NCBI RefSeq assembly: GCF_031882575.1
Contig: NZ_CP134772.1
Coordinates: 4,892,501-4,956,500 of the forward strand
DNA: 64,000 nt
DNA from: Pseudomonas sp. VD-NE ins
Lineage (GTDB): Bacteria > Pseudomonadota > Gammaproteobacteria > Pseudomonadales > Pseudomonadaceae
Direction: 5' to 3'
Position 1 is the stretch's first letter. Each line of letters starts with the position of its first letter. Under the pieces are notes generated by a model, which saw only the letters and a program-made list of their open reading frames with translations, was not told the origin of the DNA and did not search any database. The position numbers and the translations under genes were made by a program. This document shows positions 63,645 through 64,000 of the stretch, piece by piece.

Positions 63645-64000
63645 CTAGCTGATATCTGCTGCTTTGATCCGGTCGACTACCCGGGATGCCAGGTCATCAG
63701 GACGGAATTTGGCCAGAAAGTCATCAGCACCGACTTTCTTGACCATCGCCTGATTGAATACCCCGGACAACGAAGTATGCAGGATGATATGAAGCTTTTG
63801 CATGCGCGGGTCAGCGCGAATCTCGGCCGTCAAAGTGTATCCGTCCATCTCCGGCATCTCGATGTCGGAGATCATCATCAGAAACTCTTCTTCCGGCTTT
63901 TTGCCTTCGTCGACCAGCTTGCGCAGGTAATCCAGCGCTTGCTTGCCGTCGTTCAGCGCGATCACTTCGACGCCAATCGTCTGCAGGCAACGTGTGACCT
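63645..64000 (-). CDS. cheV: Chemotaxis coupling protein CheV, C-terminal part
   Basis: The window holds the C-terminal 117 residues; the gene continues beyond the right edge. It is a receiver domain: VTRCLQTIGVEVIALNDGKQA, phosphoacceptor Asp in MMISDIEMPEMDGYTLT, Thr in ILHTSLSG, and Lys in FLAKFRPD. In CheV this follows a CheW-like domain, not seen here. The pairing with cheR and the receiver sequence support CheV over a stand-alone CheY. Confidence 0.85.
   Translation of the reverse strand, partial: VTRCLQTIGVEVIALNDGKQALDYLRKLVDEGKKPEEEFLMMISDIEMPEMDGYTLTAEIRADPRMQKLHIILHTSLSGVFNQAMVKKVGADDFLAKFRPDDLASRVVDRIKAADIS

Overview
The window is chromosomal DNA of a fluorescent Pseudomonas (P. 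fluorescens group). GacS has the 917-residue length and residue positions known from that group. Blocks follow Pseudomonas gene order: pirS/pirR-gacS-ldhA beside cysM-rlmD-relA-mazG, gpsA to fabA-fabB, and oprH-phoP-phoQ. The GC-rich intergenic spaces carry the REP/REPIN repeats typical of these genomes. I found no rRNA, tRNA or CRISPR. Coordinates and motifs come from the sequence; comparisons with other Pseudomonas genomes are from memory.

Layout. 1-5.4 kb: start of pyrF (minus), an OmpR-type regulator plus kinase with a proline-rich sensor loop, a six-EF-hand protein, and a repeat split by a complete IS3-family element. 5.4-16.5 kb: an AI-2E-family membrane protein, a DUF4892 protein, two overlapping alpha/beta hydrolases, an orphan TccC-like RHS polymorphic toxin, a hotdog thioesterase, a long-chain acyl-CoA ligase, sixA, DUF4389 and gpsA. 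16.7-24.3 kb: a TonB receptor / binding protein / hybrid kinase operon, then fabA-fabB and a 62-residue protein. 24.3-36 kb: DUF2058, mazG, relA, rlmD, cysM, a 197-bp tandem duplication, pirS/pirR-like genes and gacS. 36-45.3 kb: ldhA, small zinc-ribbon and lipoprotein genes, a TlpA-like thioredoxin, arsC, wrbA, DUF2069, a 3-methyladenine glycosylase, ttcA, Yip1, a SprT-like protein and a CoA transferase. 45.4-55.4 kb: dctA with sigma54 promoter and enhancer palindromes, an AraC regulator, phoQ-phoP-oprH, a dienelactone hydrolase, a phosphopantetheinyl transferase and rstB-rstA. 55.4-64 kb: nrdA with a long regulated leader, then flgE-flgD-flgC-flgB, cheR and partial cheV.

How it fits together. 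The window is dense in signal transduction: five classical kinase/regulator pairs, two hybrid kinases and two chemotaxis genes. Several promoters can be read directly: a five-fold 11-bp PhoP repeat before oprH, sigma54 promoters for dctA and flgBCDE, a FabR/DesT-like palindrome before fabA, and a DnaA box plus NrdR-like box pair before nrdA. Repeats are plentiful: two REP families as inverted pairs (REPINs), a third hairpin family, and three copies of a ~170-220-bp element with 27-bp inverted ends next to stop codons. The most novel items are the RHS toxin C-terminus, the TonB-receptor/binding-protein/hybrid-kinase operon, and the tandem duplication whose hairpins show a compensatory base change.
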